Source: Mangrovimicrobium sediminis
Lineage (GTDB): Bacteria > Pseudomonadota > Gammaproteobacteria > Pseudomonadales > Halieaceae
NCBI RefSeq assembly: GCF_004745945.1
Contig: NZ_SRLE01000006.1
Span: 186,001-250,000 of the forward strand
Direction: 5' to 3'
Length of the DNA: 64,000 nucleotides
Numbering within the stretch: position 1 is the first letter of the stretch; every line of letters starts with the position of its first letter. The notes under the pieces were generated by a model, which saw only the letters and a program-made list of their open reading frames with translations, was not told the DNA's origin and did not search any database. Positions 1 to 9,403 of this stretch are shown here, in pieces. A program made the position numbers and the translations under genes.

Positions 1-3000
1 AGTGGCGCCACCGGCAACTCCGGGCACCGCGGCAAACTGGGCGCCCAGCGAACGAATGACCAGTTCCAGCGCCTCTTCGACGTCGTCCACGGCAATCGCC
101 ATGTGACGCGCGTCGGAGCCGGCCACGATCAGCGGGATAGTCTTGCGCCAGGCCGCGCGGTCCGGCAGGTTGCCGCTCTGGCACAGGGTGCCGAGATAGG
201 CGGGTTCGCATTCCAGCCCGGCGAGGGTCAGGCGGGCGCCGGACTCCACCGCGTCGAAGAAGGTATCCACCGGCACCTCGTCGACGGCGACCAGGCCGCC
301 CAGCGGGATGGCATAGGAGCTCTCCCCGGCACTCACCAGCAGCGCACCATTAACCGCGACGTTGGAGGGGATGCGCAGGTGGAAGGCGGTGCCCTTGCCC
401 ACCTCGGAGACGATGCGCACGTCACCGCCCATCTTCTGCAGTTCGCTGGCGACGATGTCCATGCCCACACCGCGACCGGAGATCTGGCTGACCTCGGCGG
501 CGGTGGAGAAGCCCTTGTGGAAGATCAGCTTCAGCGCTTCCTCATCGGACAGCGCATAGACGTCCACGTCGATGCCCTTGTTGCGCGCGGACTCGCGGAT
601 CTTCGCCGGGTCCATGCCGCGACCGTCGTCCGACAGCACGATGACCGAGTCGGCTCCGGACATGTGTACGTCGAGAGTGATCTGGCCGACGCTGGGCTTG
701 CCCGCGGCGCGGCGCTCCTCGGCGCTCTCGATGCCGTGGTCCAGCGCATTGCGCACCATGTGCTCGAGGATGGTCTGGCAGCGCGCGTAGTCGTCGCGGT
801 CCAGGGTGCCCACCTCGTTGGTGACACGGAAGGCGACCTCCTTGCCGAGATCAGAGCTGACCGTGCGCACCAGCCGGCGCAGTCCGGGGGTGAGGCGCGA
901 CACCGGCACTACGCGGGCGGCGCGGATCGACGAGCCGATCGAGGAGATCACCGTCGATTGCTGTTGCAACAGCGCCTCGGCCTGGCCGTTGTGACGGCTG
1001 ACCAGTTCGATCAGGTCGGCGAGGTCCTCGACGCCTTCGCGCAGGATGTTGGCGGCCTCCTGCAGGTCCGAGTAGCGGTCCATCTCCAGCGCGTCCATGT
1101 CCGACGCACCGCTGCCGGCTTTGGCGGTGGGATTGAACAGCGCACCATCGGCGATATCCGAAATGTGCGCGCGCATCGAGGTCAGGCGGCCCTGCAGTTC
1201 TGCGGTCGCCCGCTTGGTGCGGCTGGTAGTCGCCGAGGTACGCACCCCCAGCTGCTGCGCCTGGTTGGCCAGGTTCAGCAGCAGGTCGAGTTTCTCGGAG
1301 GTAATGCGCACCGACTGCTGGGCGGCGAGTACCCGTGCACCCTCGTCGGCGAGTTTCTTGTCCTCCTGCTTGCGCCGCAATTCCTCGGCGTTGCGCTCGC
1401 GCGCATCGGCGACGATATCCGCAACGGCGGGGGTCTGTGCGGCGGGCGCCAGCGGCGCGGGCTCAGGCTCGGCCATCGGAGCAGGCGCCTCGGCCACAGC
1501 CTCGGCGGCGGGCTCGACGGCCTCCTCACGGTAGGGGAGCTCGCAGGGAATGTCACGGCGCTCGGCCTGGACAAAATCCACCCCGCGTACCGCAGCATCC
1601 AGCCAGGCGTTGACGATGCGGAAGTAAGCGGCTTCCTCGCCGGCTGCCGGCTTGGGCATGCGCTCCAGCAGGGTCTCGAAATTGTGGATCAGGGTGCCGT
1701 AGTAGTGCAGGCCGACACCCTTGGCGATGCCCTTGATGGTGTGCAGCACCCGGCCGACCACGGCCTGGTGCTCGCCGTTGGCACAGTCGGCCTCCCACTC
1801 GCTGATGGCATCCTCGAGTTTCTCCAGTTCGGAGGAACCCTCCTCGATAAACGCGTCGAGGAACTCGGCGAAGATCTCACCGCCGGTGGGACTGCAGTGA
1901 CTGAACTCGATACCCTCGGGAATACACCAGGACAGGTCCTCGGCCAGCGCGTTCCCCTCCGGCACGGCCTCGGGCAACGCTTCGGGTACAAGCTCAGGCA
2001 CATCCTGTTCGGCAGCACTGTGCAGTTCGGCTGCCAGTTCCGCTTCGGGGGCCGGCTCGGGTTCGCTCGCGGTTTCCGGCTCCGGCTGGGCGGCGATGCA
2101 TGCGTCCTCGGCAGGAAGCTCGGTCAGTGCACCATCGAGCGCCGCGGCCTCGTCGCCGGGCACAGTGGAGGGCAGGTCCGCGGCCTCGGCAGCCAGGAAA
2201 TCCGCCATATCGGTGTCTTCAGCGTCGGCGCCCAGCAGCTCTTCAATTTCCGCCGCCGCGGGCAGTTCGTCCAGCGCGCGGTCCGGATCGTCGCCGTCCA
2301 TGTCGCTGAACATGGCCTCGAGCTCATCACCGTCCGGCAGCCACTCGGGGGCTTCCAGGGGCGCGTTGAGGTCTTCGTCGAGCAGGTCTTCTTCGAAAAC
2401 CTTGTTCTCTACCAGGCGCAGGCCGCGGTCCGCGGCGCTGGGCCGGGCCGGTGTCTCTGGCGCGTCGCTGGCGGGCTCCTCGACAAACAGCTGGTTGCAG
2501 TTTTCCCCGGTGCCGGCGCGGTACAGGCGCAGGTAGATGACGCCGATGTGCTCGGCGTCGAGTCCGGCCAGGGCATCCGGCGTTTCGCTGCAGATTGCTG
2601 CCACTGGCTCGAACCCGGCGGCGAGAGCCTCGTGGACCGCCGCGGGATCCGCGGCGATGGACACCTCGGTGGTAACGCAGCCGGCCGGCCAGCCCAGGGC
2701 ATTCAGGCGCGCAGCCAGGGCCATATCGACCTCTTCCATCAGCGGCGCGATGCGCGGCGTAACCTGGGTGAGCAGTTCGCCACCGCGGGTCAGCTCGGCA
2801 AAATCCTCGTGCAGATCCGGCTCGTCCTGCACATCCATCGCGCCGGTCAGCACCTCGCCGAGATCGACCTCCTCGACGAATTCCACACCCTCGTCGTCCT
2901 CATCGGCGCTCGCTATGAACAGATCTTCCAGCGGCGCTTCCGGCAGTTCCTCGGCGCTCTCCTCGAGATCGAGGATACTGCCGAGGTCGGTGACTTCCGC

Positions 3001-4227
3001 CACTGCCTCCATGCCGGGCAGCGTTGCGGGTTCGTCGTCGGCCGGGGTTTCCTCTGCGCTGGCTGCCATGTCCAGTTCGGGGAGTTCTTCGTCCTCGAGG
3101 GACTGGGTCAGGTCCAGTTCCGGCAGTTCGTCGTCGGCAGCGGCGGCAATTGCGTCGTCAACCTTGTCGATTTCCGGCGCGGCCTCCTGAGCACTGGCAG
3201 TCAGGTCCAGCTCCGGCAGGTCCATACCCGCGGAGAAATCGGCCATATCCAGCTCGGGCAGTTCCAGTTCGATATCGTCGACGTCGGCGACTCCCGCGAC
3301 CGGCGTGACCTCGATTTCGATAGCCGCGGCTTGCGTCTCGAGGTCAGCGCCCTCGAACTCGCCTGCAGTCAAATCCACAAGCTCGTCGTCCAGGTCGCCG
3401 AAGTCGATATCCAGGGCGCCAGCCTCGCCCGGCAGCTCAGCGGCGGACAGGTCGATGTCCAGGTCAGCGCTGGCGGCCAGTCCGTCGCTCTCATCGACGA
3501 TCGGCAAGGTCAGCTCCAGTTCCTCGCCGGCATGATCGGCAGGCTCGTCCTCGACCAGGGGCAATTCGGCGGGCGCTTCGGCGCTCGCCGCTGCGACCAG
3601 GTCCTGCGGGGGCTCGTCTGCGGGTGCTTGCGGCTGGGTTGGCTCCGCCTGCGGCTGGGCTGTCTCCGCCTGCGACTGGGCTGTCTCCGCCTGCGGCTGG
3701 GCGGGGGCCTCGGCGGCAGCGTCCTGGGTCTCGCCGGCGCGCTCCTGTTTCTTCACGCGCTTGACGACCAGGTACTGCTCGCCCATATCGTCGTCGTCTT
3801 CCAGCCCGAGGATATCGCTGCCGTCGACCACATTGGTCAGCAGACCCTCATCCTCGGCGGACTGGCGCGAAAAATCGACGGCCATCAGGCCGTCAAAACT
3901 CATGTCTTCATCGGCGCCATCAACGCCATCGTCATCGGCGTTGGTTGAGCCGGGTTCGCCCATCACGATCTCTTCGTCGACATAGGTGCTGAGGTCGTCG
4001 GCATCGGCGCGCCCGCGCATCATCGGCCGCGCGGCGACCGCAGCCTCCTGGGCGCTCAGGGAGAGGTCGAAACCGCCGCGGCGGTCGACGACAAAGATAT
4101 TTTCCTCGGGGTCGTCACGGTCGAGTTCGAGCAGCCATTGCAGGGTGGCCTCCTCCTGGGAGGCGTCGGCAGTCTCCGCGGCCTCGGCGTTAGCCACGCC
4201 TTCGATTTGCTCTTTCTTGGTCTGCAC
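1..4227 (-). CDS. chpA: ChpA C-terminal protein: Hpt + CheA-type histidine kinase (partial, runs off left edge)
   Basis: This is the kinase half of the Pil-Chp chemosensory hybrid kinase that controls type IV pilus activity at the cell pole. A GTG start at 4227 is preceded by CGGAGAG; 1409 codons are open to base 1. The first ~800 residues are a long acidic, low-complexity region with ELPELDL-type repeats and a heptad repeat (see 3629-3705). An Hpt domain follows, with an HTIKG motif whose phospho-accepting His is about residue 829. Then come a CheA dimerisation region, an HATPase with N-box near 1155 (MVRNALDHGIE), G1 box DDGRGM near 1200 and G2 box GRGVGMD near 1250. A CheW-like regulatory domain is cut by the edge, so a C-terminal receiver domain may lie outside. 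The N-terminal half usually fused to this protein is the separate gene at 4270-6669, 42 bases upstream. The kinase motifs look intact. Confidence 0.9.
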   Translation of the reverse strand, partial: MQTKKEQIEGVANAEAAETADASQEEATLQWLLELDRDDPEENIFVVDRRGGFDLSLSAQEAAVAARPMMRGRADADDLSTYVDEEIVMGEPGSTNADDDGVDGADEDMSFDGLMAVDFSRQSAEDEGLLTNVVDGSDILGLEDDDDMGEQYLVVKRVKKQERAGETQDAAAEAPAQPQAETAQSQAETAQPQAEPTQPQAPADEPPQDLVAAASAEAPAELPLVEDEPADHAGEELELTLPIVDESDGLAASADLDIDLSAAELPGEAGALDIDFGDLDDELVDLTAGEFEGADLETQAAAIEIEVTPVAGVADVDDIELELPELDMADFSAGMDLPELDLTASAQEAAPEIDKVDDAIAAAADDELPELDLTQSLEDEELPELDMAASAEETPADDEPATLPGMEAVAEVTDLGSILDLEESAEELPEAPLEDLFIASADEDDEGVEFVEEVDLGEVLTGAMDVQDEPDLHEDFAELTRGGELLTQVTPRIAPLMEEVDMALAARLNALGWPAGCVTTEVSIAADPAAVHEALAAGFEPVAAICSETPDALAGLDAEHIGVIYLRLYRAGTGENCNQLFVEEPASDAPETPARPSAADRGLRLVENKVFEEDLLDEDLNAPLEAPEWLPDGDELEAMFSDMDGDDPDRALDELPAAAEIEELLGADAEDTDMADFLAAEAADLPSTVPGDEAAALDGALTELPAEDACIAAQPEPETASEPEPAPEAELAAELHSAAEQDVPELVPEALPEAVPEGNALAEDLSWCIPEGIEFSHCSPTGGEIFAEFLDAFIEEGSSELEKLEDAISEWEADCANGEHQAVVGRVLHTIKGIAKGVGLHYYGTLIHNFETLLERMPKPAAGEEAAYFRIVNAWLDAAVRGVDFVQAERRDIPCELPYREEAVEPAAEAVAEAPAPMAEPEPAPLAPAAQTPAVADIVADARERNAEELRRKQEDKKLADEGARVLAAQQSVRITSEKLDLLLNLANQAQQLGVRTSATTSRTKRATAELQGRLTSMRAHISDIADGALFNPTAKAGSGASDMDALEMDRYSDLQEAANILREGVEDLADLIELVSRHNGQAEALLQQQSTVISSIGSSIRAARVVPVSRLTPGLRRLVRTVSSDLGKEVAFRVTNEVGTLDRDDYARCQTILEHMVRNALDHGIESAEERRAAGKPSVGQITLDVHMSGADSVIVLSDDGRGMDPAKIRESARNKGIDVDVYALSDEEALKLIFHKGFSTAAEVSQISGRGVGMDIVASELQKMGGDVRIVSEVGKGTAFHLRIPSNVAVNGALLVSAGESSYAIPLGGLVAVDEVPVDTFFDAVESGARLTLAGLECEPAYLGTLCQSGNLPDRAAWRKTIPLIVAGSDARHMAIAVDDVEEALELVIRSLGAQFAAVPGVAGGAT
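3629..3705 (-). repeat. 21-bp tandem repeat inside chpA (3 full copies plus a partial)
   Basis: Three consecutive 21-base units occupy 3629-3649, 3650-3670 and 3671-3691, followed by a partial fourth. They differ at only a few positions. Read on the minus strand they encode Gln/Pro/Ala/Glu heptads of the type AQPQAET in the disordered linker of the ChpA kinase half. The length is a multiple of three, so copy-number change would keep the frame. Confidence 0.85.
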
Positions 4228-4269
4228 GATAACTCTCCGTATACCCTCTCTTGGGTTGGGCCGCAGTTC

Positions 4270-6669
4270 TTACTGCCCGATTTTGCTGGGCGCGGCGCCG
4301 CTGCTGCTCGCGTCGTCGATCTGGGGCATGCCCTCGGCGAGGTCCTCGCCGGCGCCCTCGGCCATGCGGAAGCAGCGGTCGGTCAGTTCGCGAACGCGCT
4401 GGACGTCGAACTCGGTGCCGTCCTTGTAGGAGGCGATCAGCCCGGGCAGGGCCTGCACCACGTCCTCGACCAGTTTGACCAGGGTATCGGAAGCCTCGAG
4501 GTCACCGTCCAGCACGCGGTCGAGCATGTCCTGTGCCGCCCAGCCCAGTTCACCCAGGATGTTCGCGCCCACGGCGCGGCCATTGCCCTTGAAGGTGTGG
4601 AAATGGCGGCGGATTTCGCGCAGCGTCTCCTGGTCGCCTGTGTTCGCCGCCCACTCGGGGGTCAGGCGGAATATCTCGGCGACGATCTCCTCGGACTCCT
4701 CGAAGAACACCTCGCGGAATTCCGCGGGCACCTCGGCATCCTCGACGTAGTTGCGCGGCTCGCTCCAGTTGCCCTGGGCGACGTCGGACCCCGCGGACAG
4801 GCCCTCGGCCCGCTCCTCGAGTTCGGTGACGCGCTGCTCGGCAATCGCCAGCATATGCGAGGTATCGTCCAGCGGGTCGATGATCGAGCGCTGCAGGTGC
4901 AGTTCCAGTTGCGCGAAAGCCTCGGCAAAGCAGCGGAACGCATCGTCCTCGCGTACTTCACCGGCCTTGCTCGCCGCCTCCAGCCAGGCGTGGCAGCGAT
5001 CGATGATCTTCGCCTCGCGCTCCATGCCGGCAAAGCCGAGGGCGCCGGAAATCTCCGAGAGCAGGCCCAGCGACAGGTCGATGGCCTTGCGGTCGGCGAT
5101 GGTTTCCTGCTCGTTGAGGAAGTCCTTCGCCAGGTCGAACAGCAGATCCAGATCCGGATCGCCGGCGTCCGCATCGCGCACCGCCTTGCGCAGGGCCTCG
5201 TGGCCCTGGTCGGATTTGTTCAGGTAGCGGTTGAGCGCCACGGTCAGGCGGATGGTCGATTCCAGGTCGTTGGGCTTGCGCGCCAGGGCGCTGGCCAGCG
5301 ACTTGCGCCGCAGGATCTGGTGCATGTAGTTCTCGACCAGGCCCATGTGATTGAAGGTGGCGCTGACCACCGACTCGCGCAGTTCGAAATCGCGGCTGGA
5401 GAAGGAACTCGACAGGCCGTGCTCCAGCTTGTGCTCGATGTCCAGCTTGACGTCGACGATGCCGCGGATGATGTCGTTGATCGCCTGGTTGAGCTGTTCC
5501 GGGGTCTCCTTGTAGCCGCCGGTGTAGACACGCTCCAGGCGTCCCTGCACCGCGTTCAGCGAATCCGCGTGGGCGAACTGGCCAGCGGCTTCCAGGCGGT
5601 ACTTGGCCGCCTCGATACCGTCCAGCGCCTTGCGGTTGACCTCGGCGCCGCCGGAGCGACCGATCTGCGCCAGGTCCTGGGAATTCAGGGTTTCCACCAC
5701 GCTGTTAAGCTGCTCCAGCGCGGCGGACAGTGCCGTCACCAACGCGTCGGTGTGGATCAGGCCGCGGTTGGCCTCTTCCAGGGTGTCCTCGCTGATCGCG
5801 AACACCTCGCGGATGCGCGAGATGTGCAGCGGACGCGCCTTGCAGCTGGCGATGTAGAACAGCATCTGCTGCTGCAGGGCGTCGTAGTCCACCGAGGGAT
5901 CGACCGCCGCGCCGTTCTCACGGGCGTGCTTGATCAGGAAGGCACCGGACTTGAAGATCTGCGCGATGCATTCGTCGGGCACGATCAGGCCCCCGGCCAC
6001 GCCCTCGCAGATGCCGATCAGGGTCATCCAGTACCGCTCGGGCAGGGTGCCGACAAACAGGTTCTGCATGCGCCGGGCGACGCGCGCGGCTGTCTTCATG
6101 CTCTCGCCGACGTTCTTGCGGCGCAGCGCCATCTTCACCATTTCCAGGTACAGGGCGAGCATGACGTTGGCGCGGCTGCGCACTTCGTCATCCGGCGCGG
6201 GCTGGCCGCCGGCAGTGATGCCGGCGCCCTCGGGAATGTCCATGTGGAAGAAGAACGCGCGCGGGCGCGGGCGCTCGCCGACCCAGCGGCGCAGGTCGTT
6301 GACGTGCTGCTCCAGGCCCTGGCCGGTATCGGCGCGGGCATTCTGCGCGTGCGCCAGGTAGGCGGGCAGCACTTTCAGCGCCTGCATCAGGCCGCCCATG
6401 GCCAGTTTGCGGCGTTCACCGACCACCTGGTCCTTGTACAGGCAGTTGAGGCTGCGCTCCATCTCCAGGGTCAGCAGCTCGCCCTTGCGCATGCCCAGGG
6501 CGCGCAGTGTGGACGTGATCTGGTGCACCGACCACATGCACTGCAGCAGCGGGCGTTTCTGGGAGGAGTCATTGCTGTACTCGACCAGTGCCGCCTCGGC
6601 GTTCTCGGCCTGCTTGTGCATAAGGCCGACCACCCACTTGAGGGCTACGATGTCTGTTTTACTCGCCAC
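4270..6669 (-). CDS. chpA: ChpA N-terminal protein: FimL-like domain with Hpt module
   Basis: This 799-residue protein corresponds to the N-terminal part of the long ChpA of Pseudomonas. It begins like ChpA/FimL (VALKWVVGLM, then a helical VHQITSTLR region). It is largely alpha-helical and contains one clear Hpt motif, HFHTFKGNGRAVGA, with the candidate phospho-His near residue 691. Other helical bundles look like degenerate Hpt repeats without the HxxKG core. The start is the GTG at 6669, preceded by AGGAAACGGAGG at a good distance; upstream extension would enter the pilJ spacer. The protein ends with its own TAA, and the kinase half begins 42 bases later with its own ribosome site. The split is therefore two translation units rather than a simple frameshift. 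It probably acts as phosphotransfer and polar localisation subunit for the kinase half. Confidence 0.85.
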   Translation of the reverse strand: MASKTDIVALKWVVGLMHKQAENAEAALVEYSNDSSQKRPLLQCMWSVHQITSTLRALGMRKGELLTLEMERSLNCLYKDQVVGERRKLAMGGLMQALKVLPAYLAHAQNARADTGQGLEQHVNDLRRWVGERPRPRAFFFHMDIPEGAGITAGGQPAPDDEVRSRANVMLALYLEMVKMALRRKNVGESMKTAARVARRMQNLFVGTLPERYWMTLIGICEGVAGGLIVPDECIAQIFKSGAFLIKHARENGAAVDPSVDYDALQQQMLFYIASCKARPLHISRIREVFAISEDTLEEANRGLIHTDALVTALSAALEQLNSVVETLNSQDLAQIGRSGGAEVNRKALDGIEAAKYRLEAAGQFAHADSLNAVQGRLERVYTGGYKETPEQLNQAINDIIRGIVDVKLDIEHKLEHGLSSSFSSRDFELRESVVSATFNHMGLVENYMHQILRRKSLASALARKPNDLESTIRLTVALNRYLNKSDQGHEALRKAVRDADAGDPDLDLLFDLAKDFLNEQETIADRKAIDLSLGLLSEISGALGFAGMEREAKIIDRCHAWLEAASKAGEVREDDAFRCFAEAFAQLELHLQRSIIDPLDDTSHMLAIAEQRVTELEERAEGLSAGSDVAQGNWSEPRNYVEDAEVPAEFREVFFEESEEIVAEIFRLTPEWAANTGDQETLREIRRHFHTFKGNGRAVGANILGELGWAAQDMLDRVLDGDLEASDTLVKLVEDVVQALPGLIASYKDGTEFDVQRVRELTDRCFRMAEGAGEDLAEGMPQIDDASSSGAAPSKIGQ

Positions 6670-6733
6670 AGCCAAACCTCCGTTTCCTGTTGCTGCTGGC
6701 GGCGGTGCGCTGTAACCGCACCGGCCGGTTTTA

Positions 6734-8833
6734 TTATGGGATTGCGCGCTTGGGTTCGAGGTCGTCGACATCGACGATCTCTTCCTCGACAAAGGTCTGG
6801 GTCGCGGCGCGGAAGCTGTCCAGGTCCTCGACCTCGCCGCCACCGGCGTTCTCCATGAAATAGGTGCCGTCGGCGTCGGTGCGGAACTGGCCGAGGCTGC
6901 GCGCCGCGTCGCGGATAGATCCCTGCAGGGAGGCCACGCCGCGCTGGGCGGATTCATTCAGCTCGCTGATCTCGATATTGCGATCGCGGATCTCGGACAT
7001 GGAACTGCTCATGTGCAGCGCGTTCACCGCGGACTGACCGGCCGCCTCGTCCACGCTGGAGATGATGTCGCTGATCGCCAGGGAACCGGAGTTGATCTCT
7101 TCCAGGGAGCTGTCCAGGCGCTCGATGTACTCGAGGATGGTGACAACCGTCCCCACCGTGGTCTCCATGCTCGCCAGGTTGTCGGCGGACATGTTCTGCA
7201 GCATGCGCACCTCGGAGATAATCTTGCGCCCCTCTTCCTCGGCCTCGCGCAGCAGGTCGGCGATAGACTCCGCAATACCCAGGAACGGACGGCCGTATTC
7301 GCCGGCCTTTTCCGCCTCGATACGGGTGTTGATCGCAACAACCGAGATCTTGGTGTTCAGGGTCTGGATGTACTCCGCCGCCGCGGTCACCGACTGGATG
7401 AGCTCGCTCTGGCGCTTGGCCGACTTGGAGGTTTCCTGCACCGATTCGCGCACGTCGACGGAGGCCTTGGACATGTCCTTGGTCAGCTCATACCCCTGCG
7501 ACACCTTGCGACAGTTGCGGTCGGAGGTCTCGGCGGCGCGCGCGGTGGAGGACTTGATCTCCTCGCTGGTGCGCACCATCTCGGTAGCGGTCTCGGTGGA
7601 CTCGACCACCGAGCGCGTCAGTTCCTTGCCCTTGGCGACCTGGGCGCGGGCGCTGTTGCGGATGCTGTCGATGGCCTTGACCGATGCCTCGAAGGGCGTG
7701 CGCACTTCGCGGATCAGCTGGCACTGGCGCGCGGTGGCACCGTTCAGGCTGTGGGCAATCTCGCCGGTCACCGAGTTGCCCTCGGTGGCGGAGACGGTGA
7801 GGTCGCCGCGGGCGATTTTTTCCAGGGTCTCGTTGAGGTCGTCCATGCCGCGGCTGGCGTTGGCGTCGCGCCGGCGCTGGCCGATGAACATGGCCAGCAG
7901 CAGGCCGATGGCCAGCACACCCGGGGCCACGAACAGCGCCAGCAGGTTGCCGCTGCCATAGAGGCGGCCGACGGCGAGGTCGTCCACCGCGGACTGCAGC
8001 TCGCTGATGGCGGCGCCCAGGGCGACACTGTTCTCGTCGATAGTGGCCCGGGCGGCGGCGGCCTGGCGCAGGTCAGTGGCGGCACCGGCGATGCGGTCCA
8101 CCGAGTTGGCCAGCGGCGAGAACAGGCGGTAGGCCTTGCTCAGGGACTCGATGGACGCGGCATCGGAGACCTTCTCGATGCCGGTGAGCTCATCGCCGCG
8201 GGTCAGGCCTTCGACGATGCGCGTGAAGTCAGCGGTATCGGAACGGAACTCGTCCGCGGCCACCTGGGCGTCGGCGCTGCCGGCCTGGATACGCGCCAGG
8301 TTGCGCGCCATGCGCTCGAGCAGCCAGGGCGCTTTCTGCGCGGCGACCAGGGTATCAGCGGAGGCGTTGTTGCGCTGCAGCAGGGCCACCACCGAGGCCA
8401 GCTCCTTCTGCATGTTGCGCACGTTGGCGTCCAGCTCGCGCGAGGTCTCCTCGACGAACACGGCGCGCGGCGCGGCATCCACCAGGGTTTTCACGGCGCG
8501 CTTCACCGGCTGCCAGTTGAGGTCGATCATGCTCAGCTTCTGGTTCAGCTCAGAGGCGTCGAGCAGGCCCAGCTGGCGTTCGAACTGGCTGGTTTTCACG
8601 TCCAGGTTCTCGAACGCCTGGGCTTCGCCGCGGGCGGTACCGCGCGAGGCGATGGAAACTTCCCGCGCCAGGCCGGCCAGCTGGTCGGCGATAGCATCGT
8701 AGTGACCCTCGGCGCCGACTTCCTTGTCGATCACCAGGAAGCTGTAGCCCACGGCCCCGAGGCACGCCAACGCGCCCAGACCGAGGAAGAGGTTGCGCAG
8801 TTTCGCCGCGCCCGGCTTCTTTTTACCCGTCAT
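6734..8833 (-). CDS. pilJ: Type IV pilus methyl-accepting chemotaxis protein PilJ
   Basis: PilJ is the membrane chemoreceptor of the Pil-Chp pathway, signalling to ChpA through the CheW-like PilI. The 699-residue protein has TM1 at about 14-36, a helical periplasmic sensor region of ~260 residues, TM2 at about 296-318, a HAMP-like segment (about 320-370) and a long cytoplasmic coiled coil. The hairpin tip is unusual: around residues 498-520 it reads AINTRIEAEKAGEYGRPFLG, where ordinary MCPs have [20 protein letters not shown]. Further on, the usual VADEVR segment is also changed. The start overlaps the pilI stop by four bases (ATGA-type), indicating translational coupling. The assignment rests on context plus architecture; signalling competence of the divergent tip is uncertain. 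Confidence 0.9.
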   Translation of the reverse strand: MTGKKKPGAAKLRNLFLGLGALACLGAVGYSFLVIDKEVGAEGHYDAIADQLAGLAREVSIASRGTARGEAQAFENLDVKTSQFERQLGLLDASELNQKLSMIDLNWQPVKRAVKTLVDAAPRAVFVEETSRELDANVRNMQKELASVVALLQRNNASADTLVAAQKAPWLLERMARNLARIQAGSADAQVAADEFRSDTADFTRIVEGLTRGDELTGIEKVSDAASIESLSKAYRLFSPLANSVDRIAGAATDLRQAAAARATIDENSVALGAAISELQSAVDDLAVGRLYGSGNLLALFVAPGVLAIGLLLAMFIGQRRRDANASRGMDDLNETLEKIARGDLTVSATEGNSVTGEIAHSLNGATARQCQLIREVRTPFEASVKAIDSIRNSARAQVAKGKELTRSVVESTETATEMVRTSEEIKSSTARAAETSDRNCRKVSQGYELTKDMSKASVDVRESVQETSKSAKRQSELIQSVTAAAEYIQTLNTKISVVAINTRIEAEKAGEYGRPFLGIAESIADLLREAEEEGRKIISEVRMLQNMSADNLASMETTVGTVVTILEYIERLDSSLEEINSGSLAISDIISSVDEAAGQSAVNALHMSSSMSEIRDRNIEISELNESAQRGVASLQGSIRDAARSLGQFRTDADGTYFMENAGGGEVEDLDSFRAATQTFVEEEIVDVDDLEPKRAIP

Positions 8834-9393
8834 TCTTTACCCACCTCGTGCATCTGCGCCTCGCTAGCGGCGGCATTGGCAAATTCGCTGTCCGCAATCA
8901 GGCTGTCTATGTCCAGTACCGCCAGGAAACGCTCCCCGTCCGCGAAACCGCCGCGGGTGTAGGGGGCAAAATCGGGATCAACCTCCCGCTGCATGTCGCG
9001 CTGCTCCGCCGGGAACTTCATGTCCCGCTCCAGCCCGCTAAGGGTGATTCCGAAGTGGAACCCGGGACGGCGCAACACCATGCAGTAATCGCGCGGCCGC
9101 CCTGAATACGGGCGGCGGCGAAAGAAAACGTCCCCACTGAGGATGGGGATAAGCCCGCCGAGATGCGACCCGACGCCCATCACCCAGGGCTTGGTGCCGG
9201 GAATCGCCATTACCTTGGGTGTCTCGATAATCTCTTCGAGCAGGCCCTCGCCGATCAGCAGCGGTACGCCCGCAATGCTCAGGCTGGTGCCCACCCAGTC
9301 GTTGCGCTCGTGGACCTGCACCGGCGCGGCGACCGCCTCGGCGGCATAGCGTCGCTCCAGGGCGTCGAGGGTCGACAGGGCCGATGCGTTCAC
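8830..9393 (-). CDS. pilI: CheW-like adaptor PilI
   Basis: This 187-residue CheW-family adaptor should link PilJ to the ChpA kinase. The CheW fold starts near residue 34 (GTSLSIAGVPLLIGEGLLEEI) and includes the characteristic PGTKPWVMGVGSHLGGLIPI segment near residues 63-85. The start is a GTG at 9393 with only a weak upstream Shine-Dalgarno, 10 bases after the pilG stop. The gene overlaps pilJ by four bases. Its position between pilG and pilJ matches the pilG-H-I-J order of Pseudomonas except that pilH is missing. Confidence 0.9.
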   Translation of the reverse strand: MNASALSTLDALERRYAAEAVAAPVQVHERNDWVGTSLSIAGVPLLIGEGLLEEIIETPKVMAIPGTKPWVMGVGSHLGGLIPILSGDVFFRRRPYSGRPRDYCMVLRRPGFHFGITLSGLERDMKFPAEQRDMQREVDPDFAPYTRGGFADGERFLAVLDIDSLIADSEFANAAASEAQMHEVGKE

Positions 9394-9403
9394 GAGGTTG
9401 CGC

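Noticed and set aside
103-3948. A 1281-codon open frame on the plus strand
   Set aside because: It is the antisense of the ChpA kinase gene, whose minus-strand translation shows clear Hpt and HATPase motifs. The plus-strand product has no domain logic; long antisense frames are expected at this GC content.
4138-6858. A 906-codon open frame on the plus strand
   Set aside because: Antisense of the ChpA N-terminal gene. The minus strand has a good start, ribosome site and Hpt motif; the plus product is low-complexity.
7013-8962. A 649-codon plus-strand frame
   Set aside because: Antisense of pilJ and the pilI end; no recognisable domains.
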